Both the position numbers and the translations under genes were made by a program. Below are positions 34,586-49,200 of a DNA stretch of 64,000 bases, one piece after another (the first letter of the stretch is position 1; each line of letters begins with the position of its first letter). Source of the DNA: Trichoplax sp. H2. Its lineage: Eukaryota; Placozoa; Uniplacotomia; Trichoplacea. The notes beneath the pieces were generated by a model that ran no database searches, was not told the origin of the DNA, and saw only the letters and a program-made list of their open reading frames with translations. The stretch spans positions 1 through 64,000 of the forward strand of contig NOWV01000033.1 in the NCBI GenBank assembly GCA_003344405.1, written 5' to 3'.

Positions 34586-37214
34586 TAGTTCAATATATTG
34601 ATCGCTTACTAAGCAGCATAATGCAAATAATTTCGCGATATAAATAATAGGTAAGCTAGTTTTAGCCCCATCAAGGTTTAATGATTCTTTATTAGCATGC
34701 AGTAGTAGTACAGATACTTATATCAACTTTTAAATAACTTCTGTAACATAGATACCTGTTACGTGGTTAATGTATTGAGGTAATGGTTTCTTAAAGAAGG
34801 CTATTTGTAGATTACTTGACAACAGTGATTACGGATATTTATCTTAAGTTAAAATTTTAATCTCTAACAGAGGTACCACTTCAGAATGAATTTGTCATTC
34901 TGACAAGAATTTAAGCTTATATTAAATGGGTGAAGTCAATGGTTCATTCTTATATTCGTTAAAGCACTTTTGTTAACTTTTAGTATTATTTGTATCAATA
35001 TCTGATGCTGTAATTCTGTGAATGGCGACAGCCAGTCCGCAGCCGCTGACTCTTCAAACCCTCCATCACATTTATGTTATTTAAATACTGTACCATATAG
35101 AATAGCTTTATCCCTGTGCGTGTTTAGTACTGATATTTTTTCTAACTACTCTGTCAATCTTTGTCTATTTTAATTATTGCAACTTACGCAAACGGTATTA
35201 CGGCGTCTTTAGTAAGCGCAAGTTGTTATAGTACATATTTAAGATGTTAATAAATAAAAATTTAAAGCATAATGAGAATTGGCAACTGAGTCAACAATTG
35301 GATTATGCAACGAGAATCTATCTATCTCATTAGTGGCATTTATACCACCAAGTGTAGAAATTGATTGATTCCATTTAAATAAATACATGGTTAATGGCTA
35401 AGATACTTTTTGGTCTAATATATTAATATATATCGGTTTAGCATGATTTAGATACTCCCAACGCCTACGCAATGACTCCTTTGAAAAATATCTTAAAAGC
35501 TATTTTATCAGCGTTAAGTTTGATTTGTAAGACAGATGCAAGTGAGAATTCAATGTTAACTCTGAACCGACCACAGATTAACTATTTATGAACATAATTA
35601 TGAAAACTTGTCAAATTCTAAATCGAACGTACTATAACCAGGAATTATATGTTCAGTAAAGTACGGAATATCCATATCGAAACTTATCATCGCTGTCATA
35701 AAATCATGGACTGAGATTAATAAGTCGTGATAGGGCTTTGATCGCTAGAACTCTTTTAACCCTCTTTCTTTATAATTTACTTTAAGAAGTACTTTTCTCC
35801 CTTGTGAATATCTGGATACCTTTGCCTAAACGACTAAAACTGACAAAATGTTCAAAATTTATCGATCAATTTTCCAAGGATTGCTTCACTATTCTTTAAT
35901 ATCCCGTATCCATGATATGTAGTGAAACTTTAATAACTATTTATTTCTCTCTCAATATGATTGTAAGTCAGCGATTTAACTCAATAGAGCTTTTAATAAT
36001 TAATTTCATGTTACTTCGAGGCTTCAGGAATAACAATGTTACATATGTTTACGTAGATCAAATTAGATAGACAGAGCTATAAATATTGCTAGCCAATAAA
36101 TACTTTACCGTATCATTGGACGAAATATGATTAAGTTTTAAAATTAATTAATTTATAGGAAATTATTTAAATACTATTGCGATTATTCTAGTATGAACAT
36201 TAACTTGTAAATGGGTAACGATTACCAGATAAAATCAAAATAGTCTAAATTTTCATTAAAGTAGTAGGATAGAGTGGTGTAGTGATTTCAGCTAATTACA
36301 GTAGTTTTGTGTAAGTGGGTATCAAGCGATGCAAGTATCCTAATTACAATTAATTATGGAAAGAATTTGCAATTCAAATTTCATATAGAACAAAATGATG
36401 TCACTGTATGTATGTATTCTAGCCTAGAAACAAGCTAATGTCAATGATAATTGGTAAGAGATATTTCAAGCTAGAATATTACTTCATATGTGACATACAT
36501 GCTGTAGCCTAAGTAAAAAACGGCTGTAACTTCTGCAGTATATGAATGCTATCAGATAATTTATATATTATTTTTTGGGTAAAATGGCATGATTAATTTC
36601 ATTAATATCCAATTTCGAAAACGAATCGTAGAGGACAGGAAATTTACTTTAGTTAATGCCAGCATATTAAATAAAGGTAAAATTTAAAATCTGGTACTTA
36701 ATCAAATCATAGCTAGCAGTAACAGTATACAAATATTGCATTAACTATCTTATTGGCCTGAATTTCACAATTAACCATGGGTGTTATTTCAGTTCATACT
36801 GAAATATAGGTATCATAAAATTGGTGTAGAAGTGATAAGCTCCTTAAATTAAATAATACCACTAGCTAACTAAGATCGAGATAACCTGTATCTGCAAATT
36901 CATGAATTCGCAGAATACGCCGTATTTAGTATGGGTATAGATACTTGCACACCGCTGAAATAGAATAATGCCTACAGTGAAACAAAAATAATCTTGAATT
37001 TATACATCGATTTATGTATCTATGCAGGTCATTACAACATATTGCAAATTGAACAGTTCTGATTGAAATGATGTTCGTAGATATTAAATAGCGGACAATA
37101 AATTATCAGAAAATATAAATATATAGACCTTTACAAATCAATGTCGTGCTTTTTATAGCCTCTAAATTATCATACTTTCTTATGCAATGGAAAATTACAA
37201 TTGCAATAGCACAA
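34586..37214. other. Convergent intergenic region between genes B and C
   Basis: This 2.6-kb stretch lies between the stop codons of two genes that run toward each other, so it should hold both 3' untranslated regions. Overlapping AATAAA hexamers at 35249-35258 are a possible gene B polyadenylation signal, about 660 bases after its stop. No open frame with domain content was found. Confidence 0.6.
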
Positions 37215-40200
37215 CTACGGGTCTAATTTTTGCTGAGAATCAGTTATGGATGGTATTTCGGATAGTCCACATTTGCTTTCTTGTTTCATTGTTTTCAACT
37301 TAATATTCAAATTAACCAGCTCTTGATGCAATTTATGATAACGTTTATATTTCTAGAAGAGCATTGCAGCAATAGCAAAAGCAAGTTTACTTAAGATGAA
37401 TACATTTTACATAAAATGAATCTGGCTATGCGAAAATTTTTGATTAGTGGCGATAATGATATACAACAACCAGAAAAAATAATGACTAAGTTAACTAATC
37501 CATTTGATATTAATTAAGTAATTGATCATAGCTAAAATTAGGGCATTTTGCATGCTTACACAACAGGCCAATAAAGTAAAGCTAAGGGTACTATGTCTTA
37601 ATATACCTTATAAGTAATTTTATTATTGACCACTAAGTGTGGTAACTGGAAATAAAACAATGATTAAGATAAGTAATTGAGTTAATGTTATATGATATTG
37701 CAATTGATCATAACTTAAGCTAAGGTATAATGTTAATTTGTTAATTTAATACGGCTGTAATCTATTCCAGAATCCTTTTGTATAGACACTTATCATGAAG
37801 GTATTAGATCTAATCTATTTATATTCGAATCTTTATGTGTAATTCACAATTTAATATAGTATACTAAATCAGATCATCTTCTTTCAATATTTTTTTATAT
37901 TTGTAGTGATCCCAGCTAATAGTAATAGATATAGTTTTTTTAATACGGTAGTAATATGAAGTAAAGCACTATATGACGAAGAATAGTCGGTTGTGCGTAG
38001 TAAAGTAATTATAGATTATTATTTTGGCTGTGATGATAAATTATTTTAACAACTTCAATTTCCAGTTAGTGATTTCCAGCAATAATCTTATAAACCCATT
38101 TACTATAATAATTTACAATATTTATAGCGATTTATATTCTATAAGCTAAATTACATACGGTAATTTTGTGCAAAGACATAACTGATTTGAATATTGTGTC
38201 GGGTAATATCAAAGGATTTTTATTTACTTTAGCAGAAAGCATTTTATTCTGAAGAAGCTCTAGATATACTTTTACCTGCTGAAGAACTGATTGTAGCTTT
38301 TCAACCTCTTTAACGTTCGAACTAGCAAGGCATTTTTCGTTATATGCTGCAACAGTCGCTATGGCAGTTAGTTGTAGATTTTGATGGACATGATTCCACT
38401 GATTTTTCCATGTTAGAATCTAAGCATGCATTTATAGTTAACGAGTTAGTACTGATTTAAAGTACGATGAAACGATTAATTATCAATTAGTATCTCAGTT
38501 AACACTACTTGAAATTAAAAAATAAAAAATAGCGAAACCATAATGAATAAACAATTCTGTCATTACCTTAGGTACAAATAGCATCAGCATTGTGGTTGTG
38601 GTGCAAATAATAATGCAACTACTGATCAAGCAATAACTTGTGGTAACTTGAACGGTGACAGTAATAAATGCAATTAAACCAAGGATACAAAATATCAATA
38701 TATTATAGATAGAGAAGGCGATGTATTTAGAATCGTTCAGTCCAGTAATATTGATATTTCGAGTCTCGAACGCCAAGAAACTTCCAAAGACTAATAGCAC
38801 AAATTTGATAACACAAATTGTAGCAAGCCATACTGCTAAATTCTCACAGGAGCAGAAATAGTAAACACTTTGTATTTTATATCTCGGATCAACACCATCC
38901 TGAAACAAGAATTGAATCATTTTAAAAAGAGCTCCGAGAGCAGCTTATAATACTGATTGGGAAATTAAGTACAATATCGTCTAAGCTATAGTGCTAATTG
39001 AAAAGCAAAAGCAATCTTATACATCTTTAATTTTTGAAAAGAAGTTAGGCATATCTATCCGTATAAAGGAGCTAATCAATAATCCTCTAATCATGCTATA
39101 AATTTAATACTAATCAACATTAAAAAGGAAACTTTTTTTATCTACCTTTGTAGAAATAATATACCGCTTTTCTTCCATAGGATTGACTTGATTCCATATA
39201 ATAAAAATTAGGATATCAATAAATAGCAACATGCATACTATTGCAATAAGCTGCCAATCTTTTATAGCCTAAATATGCCAAAAAGATAAAATAGCCGCTT
39301 ACGATCTGGCATATAAAGCTGATTAACTTTAATCGATGGAGGTAATTTCTAATGTTGATATTTAAAAGCTAGTAGCTATCCTGTCTAGCATTTTTAAGTA
39401 AAACAGTATGATTAAGCTTGGTTAATATAGCCTTTAATAAGAAATCTTACAACTGCTTTGGAAGTTTTATTCGTAAAAATCTTATGGATTCGCCACGTCT
39501 TAGCAAATAACGAGCCGTAAACTAAAGTAAAGCCAGTACAGATGAGCCAAATTTTGGCTTGGCACAATATTTGCATATGTCGTCTTGCGATTTTAGCTGT
39601 TTCAAAAGTAAATACGATTACATCCAAATAACAAATTATGCAACCAATAATCAAGACGTTGTTCAAGCGTGGACAGGACAACTTTAATTGTCTGTAAAAT
39701 TGAGAGATACAGAAAAGAATAAAATAAGTTCTTGTTTTACAGAATCTTTATTACTACTATCACTTCAATATCCGAGAAGAATTGATCTGTAGTAGCCTAT
39801 CTAATCATATCAAAGGCTTGACCAATTTTTAACAAGATACTGAAAAAATTTTTAGCTATCCATTCATTAAATTTATTAATACTTGCATCATATGCATACG
39901 AGCATATGAATCTATAACTTGGAAAAATCTTTATTTAAACTAGTCTAAAAATACCCACTTTTGATTTTTATGCAAGATGTTGAAAATAAAGAAACCAATG
40001 GCGGTAATAATGCCACAAGTAGCTAAACATGCAAATATGAAACCAGCAGTGTAGGAAATTAGCTGCCTAACTTCCAGTACTTCTGGAGGAGATTTTGGAA
40101 TAACACCGGCTAAATGAATGAAAGCAGAATAATATGCATAGAATGTAAATGATGTAATAATGCTTGCTAATGCAGCTATCTGTTAATAGTAATAATTCGC

Positions 40201-43200
40201 TCAAAGAAAACTAATATTAACGGGTGCACTAATTTATGCTAGTTAATTACGCTTACAGTTTCGTCATTTCTACATAATTTTAGCTATTCTTTTTCTAAGT
40301 GGGAGTTGAGGTAGCAGTAAATGAGTACTAAATACTAAGAGAATTCTAGCAGTCTAATGGATAGCTGGTTTAAATATTTTCGAAGCTTATTCCACCACAA
40401 GTGTACAAACTGTTACATTTATACGCATATTACTGCAGCTATACACTTAGGCTTAGAATTAACCTAATCAGTAACGTAACCAAATTTAAGCGACTTCGAC
40501 GTTTTTTAGATTCAACAATTTCTTAGAGGTTAGACTATGTAAGATTATAATTAATATACTGGCCTGTTTTCTCATTTATTTCGTCAAAATTATGTACTTT
40601 AAAATTAGAATTGTAGCCATAAATTTTCTATCAGCTACTACATTCTGTATGATATATTATATTATATTTCTACGTATTCCTAATTTACTAATTTTGTAAA
40701 AATGTTATGAGCTAAGTAATCTTACGGCATTCGTTCTAACGAAAATAAAAATATTTACATATAAACAAAATTGCACATTTCTACTAAAGAAAAATTTATG
40801 GGATCATACTTAATGCACTAACTCTTTTGATTTATTTCTTAAAAATTTTAAAATTGCATACTTTGAAATTAGAATTATAGTCATTAATTTGCTAATTTGA
40901 TATCAGCTGCTATATTCCTTTTTGATTTGCTATATCTCTAATAAATCCTAATTTACTGATTTTTAAAAATTTTATGAGTTGAATGATCAAATGAAATTTG
41001 TCCCAAGGAAATAAAAATAATATACATATAAACAAATTGCGCATTCTATAGTAGAATATTAATTCGTCTTGGAACTAGATTAAAATAATCGTTAGGAGAT
41101 GTCAGTAATGTTTTGTACCTGGCCATGTGATTGGATTATCTTTATAGAATGATACTGATTTCGATTGTATATCGTAGATACCAACTGGAACCATTTCTAG
41201 GCTATCATTTCGATCTGTTTATTTTACCATCATGAAGTAAAAGATAGAGTAGGCATGAATAGGAAATAACAGCACTTTAGCAATATAGAAGATTAATTTA
41301 AAGAATTTTTAAAGGCAATATTATTTTTTGTTGCCATCTTGAAACGGTCATAACAGCAATAACTATTTGAAGGAAGAATAATACTTTTATTCGTGGATTT
41401 TAGTGCAAGCTAATCCTATCTTACCTGGTAATTGCAAAATGTGAACATCTTCAATTCTTTCAAACCCATCGTAGCAAACATGACCCTTATGCACAATAGA
41501 AATGGTTGTAGGCTATAAGTAAAACTTTAAGAAATAACTATCGAAAATTCTTTGTACTAATGACCATATATTATAAGTTTGTTTATGTAAATCAAGTAAA
41601 AGTCGCTAGATCTATTGATGATGTGTGGAAAATGGCGAAGCAATCATGGAAACATATTATGCCTATTATAATTTTAAAGGTATGTGGAATAACGAATAGC
41701 AATATTAAACGAGGAAACTTTTTAGCATTTGCAACTACAAATCGTGAATACAATTAATGTAAGACTGCCATCATTTCGTTTCTAAGTTAGTTATAATGAA
41801 TTGGTAGAAAGTTGAAAGGACTTACGGTTACACCATTAAATGAAGTATTTGTTAGGCTTTCATTTAGAATTGCCATAATAGCTTTATCAGAATAATTGAA
41901 ATCTAATAAAGATTGGTTTCTTTTTTTCAATTCCGCATCGGTTTTATTCAAGGCCATAGCCAAAATCCAAACAGCATCGTAGGTATAGCCTTTCATATGA
42001 TCATGATTGTGTGTAACAAGAGAATTAGAGCGAAAGTATTGAAAAACTTTCCATGGTGTCTAAAAATGGTATCCATCATAAAAATAATCATGGTCAAGGG
42101 TAAATTCAATTAGTAAAGATATAAGTCAAAATTATGATTAACTGTATTGATATAAAATTATTCAAGATAATTGGTAATGAAGACCTCGCTATCAACAGAA
42201 AAGTTGAGCATTAGAGGGTATGCCAACTCAGAAAATAAGCTTCTTAAGAGAAAAGACAAGTCAAAATCATGATTAACTATATCGATCTAAACCAGCATAA
42301 GATTTAAACATTAAAGGGTATATCTGCTTAGAATGTATGCTGTTTAAGAGACAGAATGAATCTAATATTTCTAAAATTAATTATATAACGTGCCAGTAAA
42401 TTATATACCGTAAAGATATCTTTAGAAATCATCTATATCTTAGCAGTAAGCAAACTGGAGTTCCATACTATGTTACACTAGTATCTTCATAGTCAGTAAA
42501 TTAGGATCAAAATAAATTCCTTTCTATAACAATAATGTAATTTTGTTCTTTTGATCGACAGTAATGTTTGTCCAGTTTAAGCACATTATTGAAAAGTATT
42601 TCGATGTGAAATTTCTGACCGTTCTTGCTAAAAGCAAGTATAAAAGAACTGATTAAGTTACAGTAATTTCTTAATTTAATTAAATATTATTAGTTATAAA
42701 GATTGCTTGGAGAATTTGCAATTAAGATCGTGGGTACTATTCAATTAATTGACTTATAGGACCCTAAATACAATTAATGCTAGTGCTTACTATGTAATAA
42801 ATTTATGAATAACTTATTTGATCATCATTAATTACATTTCAAAGTACTAACTGTCATTGGAAAGCTCGATCAGAATAAACTAATAAGAATGTCACGGAAA
42901 AGGAACTCAATTGGGCTAAATGTTAAAATCTTACCTTACCAGATATGGTCTCAGTTTTGTTATCATAGCGATTGAATGATCGATATGTGGCTAAATAATG
43001 ATTTATTACTTCATAAATTTGATCTGTTGTGCATCCAATCTTCGGATCTGAAATTTCATACCATGTGTTATAGTACCAGCCAGGGAGGACCCACAGATAC
43101 TTGTTGCCATATAAACCTGCTTTATATGCCTATTTAATTTAAGAATGGATGATATAATTTCACTCATAGTTAGGATTAATTTTTACAGTTTCACATATTG

Positions 43201-46200
43201 CATATCAAATATTAAACTCTTATGAGTGGAGCATAATCATCTGATATTATAATGTTACTCGATAATGCTGCTACTCTATCTTTTAACGTCCGATAGACTA
43301 AACATAGCTAATACAAGTCTTACATTCTTTCTTAATTATTATATCATATCATCTGATGGTTAATGTTCCATTACTTTTTGTATGTCTAAAGCGTTAAAGT
43401 AAGGAATATTTTGCATTTGATATTCGCAATGAATTATCAGTGTTATACGAATAATTTACAAAAGAGCTTCATCCTTAGAATCCAGGATTAAAGTATAAGC
43501 CAAAAAGTACATGCCACAAATTGATATTGCTAGTGAAATCATCATGTAAGGTACTATGCTTTTCGCATGGATATAAATGAAATAGGAGGAAGAGAATTTG
43601 TTGCACAGGTTTACTTAAATTTATAAAGCTTACTGCACAAGCTAAATGTTGCATAGCGGTTATTTGCAATAGACCAAAAATAATACGAACGCCATTATCC
43701 TAAATTTATAAGTCATTTTAAATGTTAATTTAGGTTCGCAAGCAAATTATTAACTTTCCTGAAGAAATTCTCAATATATTGCAGTTTATTGAATTTGACA
43801 ATTTTTACCTTAAAATTTTTAACTGTTTCATCGTAGGTATGCAGAATCCCTTGGGAAGAGCTGACTGTTACGTTATTCTTCTCCAGAAGTAAAATAAAGT
43901 TACTTGCAGACTATAGCACGATATTGATTTGGGTTAGATATAGCGTAGAAATAGCTACGTTGAAATTTGTTTCTGAAGCAAAGTTCGTAACCTTTCAGAC
44001 TTTCTATAACTATATTTGTTCCATCTTGATGATTGTAGTCTGTAATTATGCAATTTATCTTAAGAGCAAATCTTTCAACTGAGTAGGTTTCCCGCCGTGA
44101 TGACTTTCGAACTTAATGATTAGATTATAACTATACAGACACATTTCTATAACAGATCTTTCGACCCCTCTATCTGCACCTTCTATCACTAAATCTGTTC
44201 GATCTTGATGACTGTAATCTATTACTAGGCAATTTTGCCTCCAGAATAAATCCTTCAACTGTTAAAGCTTTCCTTGCTATGATGGATCAGAGCCATGATT
44301 AAGTTCAATAATTGCACAATCTTACTTCTGCATAGAAAATCTTTCAGCTATTGTCTCTAATAGTTCTATTACTACAATTATTTGACCTTAATAACTGTAA
44401 TTAGCAATGATAAGATATGTCTATCCTTAGACTATATTTTCAATCGATATAATTATTCGATCCAAATGATTGTTATCTATTCGTAAATATGCGTAATTTA
44501 AGCTCTGAAGTAGATATTTTAAATGTCTAGACTTGCTTTCTTTCTATTGTAAAGGTAATTTCCCAATTCACGATCAGGATCTATAAGTATAGCATACTGT
44601 CTATCTTGTGAAATAAGTAAATAAATGATTGCATTAGTAGATTACCTACAGACGATATTTTCGATCGATGTTATTATCCGATCTGGATGATCGTTATCTG
44701 TATTTGCTTCGTTTTATCTCCGAAGTAGATATTTTGACTGTCTTGATTTACTGTCATTATATTAAAAAGATATTTTCCTGATTCTCGATCATGATCTATA
44801 AGTATAGCATACTGTCTACCTTGTAAAATAAGTAAATACATGATTATATTGGTTGATTACATTTATCCACGGACTAAATTTTCGATCAATGTCATTATTC
44901 GATCCAAAAATCAATTTTTATCTGTATTTGTTTCATTTTATCGCGGCATTTGATATTTCAGCTGTCTAGCTTTATTACTATCATACTATAAAGACAACTG
45001 CTCAATTTACGATCATGATCTATATGTACAGTATACTGTAGTGTCGACCCTTGCAAAATATGTCAATATTGATAATTACCCATGCAATCGATCTATGAGC
45101 TTAATTTTTGATTATCAAAATCTGAAACAGATCTTGGTTTTCCTCTCTAATCTTAAAACACCAGCATCCTATTGACTTAAACTTAACTTACTGGAGAATA
45201 TGATGTTGAAGCTTCATAAACAACGGCAACGTCGGTCCAATTAAAGTGCTTGATGATAGCAACGTAAGATTCCATGTATAAATCGTCCGATATTGAACTA
45301 CGGTAGAAATATGGATATTTTTGGCGATCATTGAGCAAGACGGAAATGGCACTTGGAGATACCTAAAGAAGAGAAGGATAAAAAGAAAATAGATCATAAG
45401 CATATCGTATTTAATCGCTATCATAAGTATGCTATGAATTTCGCTGCTCAGCAGATGGAGTTATCAGTAAAATTTTGAAGAGAAATAATGAACTAAATGA
45501 AAATTAAACAGGCTAGACTTTGTAATTAAGTTTTCAATGTTTATTAACATCCTAAAGTAATTTTTTTAACAAGCGTAAATATAAATCAAACCGAACCTAA
45601 AACTCGCTGAGAGATAGAATGTTTTAATGACTGTTCATCAATTTGAGAAAAATTGATGAAGTACAACTTTACTCTATAACTCTTGAAGACAGGTATAATT
45701 AAGTTGATGTAATAATTGCCGTTGATTAAGATATTCATAAAACCCAAGTAGTCCTATGTCATGTTATCTAGATTAAGTAACTTAATTAAGTAGCTCTTGA
45801 AGTTAGCATAGAAGATCCAATACTAGTAGAGATATCTTATCTATCTTGATGATTATGATAACTGATATAATCATCGATTAAAATATATTGTTATTTATGT
45901 CTCATATAGAAAAGTAGATGATAATATGCGGCACATTAATGTCAGTTGAGCCTACTACGATGCTAATTTGAAAGCTATAGTTACTTATAAGGTGTTAGAA
46001 GATGTTTTTATCAGCTCTATATAATGTGAGATCTTTTTATAGTTGTTAGCTCTTATCCTCCATTACTATCGGACTCTCAATAAAACATAATAAATGCTAT
46101 TACCAGCTGCTGGTATTTTGCTGGATTTAAATTTTATTATATCCTAGCTATAACTACTTAAAGCCAATTGATGAGAGTAGATATAATGATGATAGATTAT

Positions 46201-49200
46201 ATAGCATGACTACACTATCGTATTCACTCCTGATCGTAAATAGGTCTAATGAGACGTGGTAATAAGGTATGAGATGAAATCAGTAGGCCTTATTTTAAGA
46301 GACTGTGTCTGATGTGAAGATATTAAAGGCCATACTTAATATATGTCACAATATATGTAATCATTAATTTAATTATGCTTTATGGCAACCAAAACCTTCG
46401 AATCATTGCAATATTATTATAATAATGTTATCTAATTATTGTTAGCTACCATAGCAAGATTCCAGTTTTTTGCCGTTAATCCAACTGCTTCGGCTACGGA
46501 AGATATTATTGGTCCAATAACGCCATATATTTTAGTATTACCCATCAATACTCGAAGGTATTTATCCACTCCAATAGCAGGGTCAAACTGAAACAAATTA
46601 TATGTAAACGTTACTTAGTTAGTAAGACAATTATTCTATTAGCTGCTTTAGAATATGCATGATATACTTTAAAGAAATGCGTTGAATTCAATGTCGAAAG
46701 AAACAAGCTCATCAATCTTACTATTAATACCAGGCAACATAAAAATATGCCTTACTCCAAGCTGTATTAATGTCAAGATGAAAGTACCCGATTACCAGCA
46801 ATTATGTTGATATATATTAATTAACTTCTGTGAATCATAACTTTAAATACCAAAGAATTATATTTCTGTTCCTACTAACAGTTAGTCATATAATTTTATG
46901 AGTTACTTTTTCGATTATAATTATCATTGACTATATCTTGAGTTTGTAAGAGCGTCATAAGACTTATTTGGGACATGCCAGAATTACTTGTGGTATCTAG
47001 TGAGCAAAGTTTAAACGTCGAGTGAAGCTTTTACACCAGCAGTAATTGTTGCAGCATATTTGATTATCATGTTGAAATAACGCAAGTAGATATTTGCTTA
47101 ATTGAAAAATGTTGATACTCTCAATCAGTAACCATCTATAAGGCAAGAAAGGTTGAAAAGTAATCATGATTTTGTGCCGAGTTAAAATATATTTTAGCTA
47201 ATAATACGTCTTGTTTTTCTAACTCATTTTACTAGATATCATACAACTTCTTATTTATTTTCTGTCTATTTTGAACATTTGAGAGTCCTCTATAATTAGT
47301 CGTCCTATTGTAATAAATTCGATGCGAACGTATGCTTTCTTAACGTGAATGATGGTAAAAAATAGTTGAAGATAACATTATCGCGATGTTAAATGTGTTG
47401 ATACGGATGGAACTGGCAAATCAATTGCAAAGGAATAAAATAGAAATGAAATGGCTTTCCCTCTCTATTTTGCGTAAACTAATATTTGCCTAGTCACTGT
47501 TGACAAGCAGAGTGAAAGCCAGACTACAAAAGCAATTTATATCCTGAAAAATTTCGATTTTAAAAGGGCTTTCTACTTCCTTATTTTTCGATATCATATT
47601 GGTAAAGGCGTTATAAATCACTCTACTCTGCCGTAGTTGTCAAAGTAAAGGTGAAAGTTCGTGATTTTAGAGGCAAATAAAAAATAATATGCTAAACTTA
47701 TTGACAAGAATTGAAAGCGAAATAAATAGCAATTTAGCAACTCTCTAACAAACAATCACACTATCAATGGTGTCATCACATCACTTTATGATCCTAAATG
47801 GTTAGGAGTAAACTATAATAATAGATTAGCCAGAAAAATCTTCACTATTCTACATAAGATAGTAGAATGATTTCCTTTTAGATAAGCTTAAATAATTTAC
47901 GATTGTTTAGACTACTAATATAATTTAATAATGAGCTAGCAAAGTAATATCTATCGCTTCTAATTTAACAAAAACCTTACTTTACTCCAACTGTATTTCT
48001 CGGAATTTGCTGTTAGCTACTGTACGTAATATATCAACGTAATGCTTCGATTGGATTTTATTATTAAATAAATTCAATTACTATACAAGCTAGATAGAAA
48101 GTTTTTCATTCAATAATATTGGTGTGATGCAATTTGGTATAATTGTAATAGTTTAATTTTACCAATTGGCCTAATTAAAGGAAATATCTAGTCATATAGT
48201 TGGAAAATGTTCAGAAATCATGATTATAAATTTAGATGCCTTGAAGCAATCATTCTTCACATAATTGATAAGCAACATTTTACCGTAAATAAGAAAAGCT
48301 GGACTGAAAAAATGTATTGATGTAGTCTTTACCAACTGCGACATACTCTTTATATATCAGCTCAATTGATAATAACCAACTAAAGCAACTTTGAAATTAT
48401 TCTAAAGTGGTTACTATAAATTTATACGTTATGCCTAATGTTAGCATATTTGTCAAAAATAGTCAAAACTTCAATAAGTATCGCTATTTCTGAGAAAAGC
48501 AAGACTGAACAAAATATATTGAACGTCAACGGTGGATATTCATTATGTAGACAGATTGCATTGTAAAAATTTCATGACAAGGTTACTCAGGTCAATTTCA
48601 AAAGATTTAAGCATAATCTACCACAAGAATAGTTTAGAATTGAACTGAAGATATAATCTTTTAAGTTTACATGCGAACATTAATCTTGAAAACGAATAAA
48701 ATCTTATTAATTTTATGACAAAGTCTGTTAAGTAGTTAACTTTAACTACTTAATTAATATTAATTTTGCATGATGTAAGCCTGGCGAAATAAACGGATGC
48801 AATAACTAAATTTCTCAGCTATACAACGTTAAGTGCGTTCTGAGAAATAAAAAACTTACAAGTCCTAACTTTAAATCGTTCCGCTATTTATGAATATACA
48901 AAAATAAAAAGCAATTTTTATATAAAGTAAAATATGTATCGAAAGTTAAATTGAATGACTAGTCTACGATTTATTGCATTGACATTACAGTAAGATATTC
49001 ATTCTATCATCCAGTATTTTTCTTCAAGACTCGAGTGTCAACTCTTATCTAATGGACTTATAAAGATAGGAAAAATAAATATTTATTTTCGTTTGAATAT
49101 CCGGAGAAAGTATAGGTAGCTTGACAAATATGTACAATATGGCCTAAGGCCATTTGTGCCTAGTTCTTTCGAGACCTCTGTTAAGTTTCTACAGTAGCTA

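Noticed and set aside
43475-43669. Longer minus-strand open frame extending exon 5 of gene C
   Set aside because: The part beyond the GTAAGC donor has no receptor similarity and the next exon joins cleanly in phase 0.
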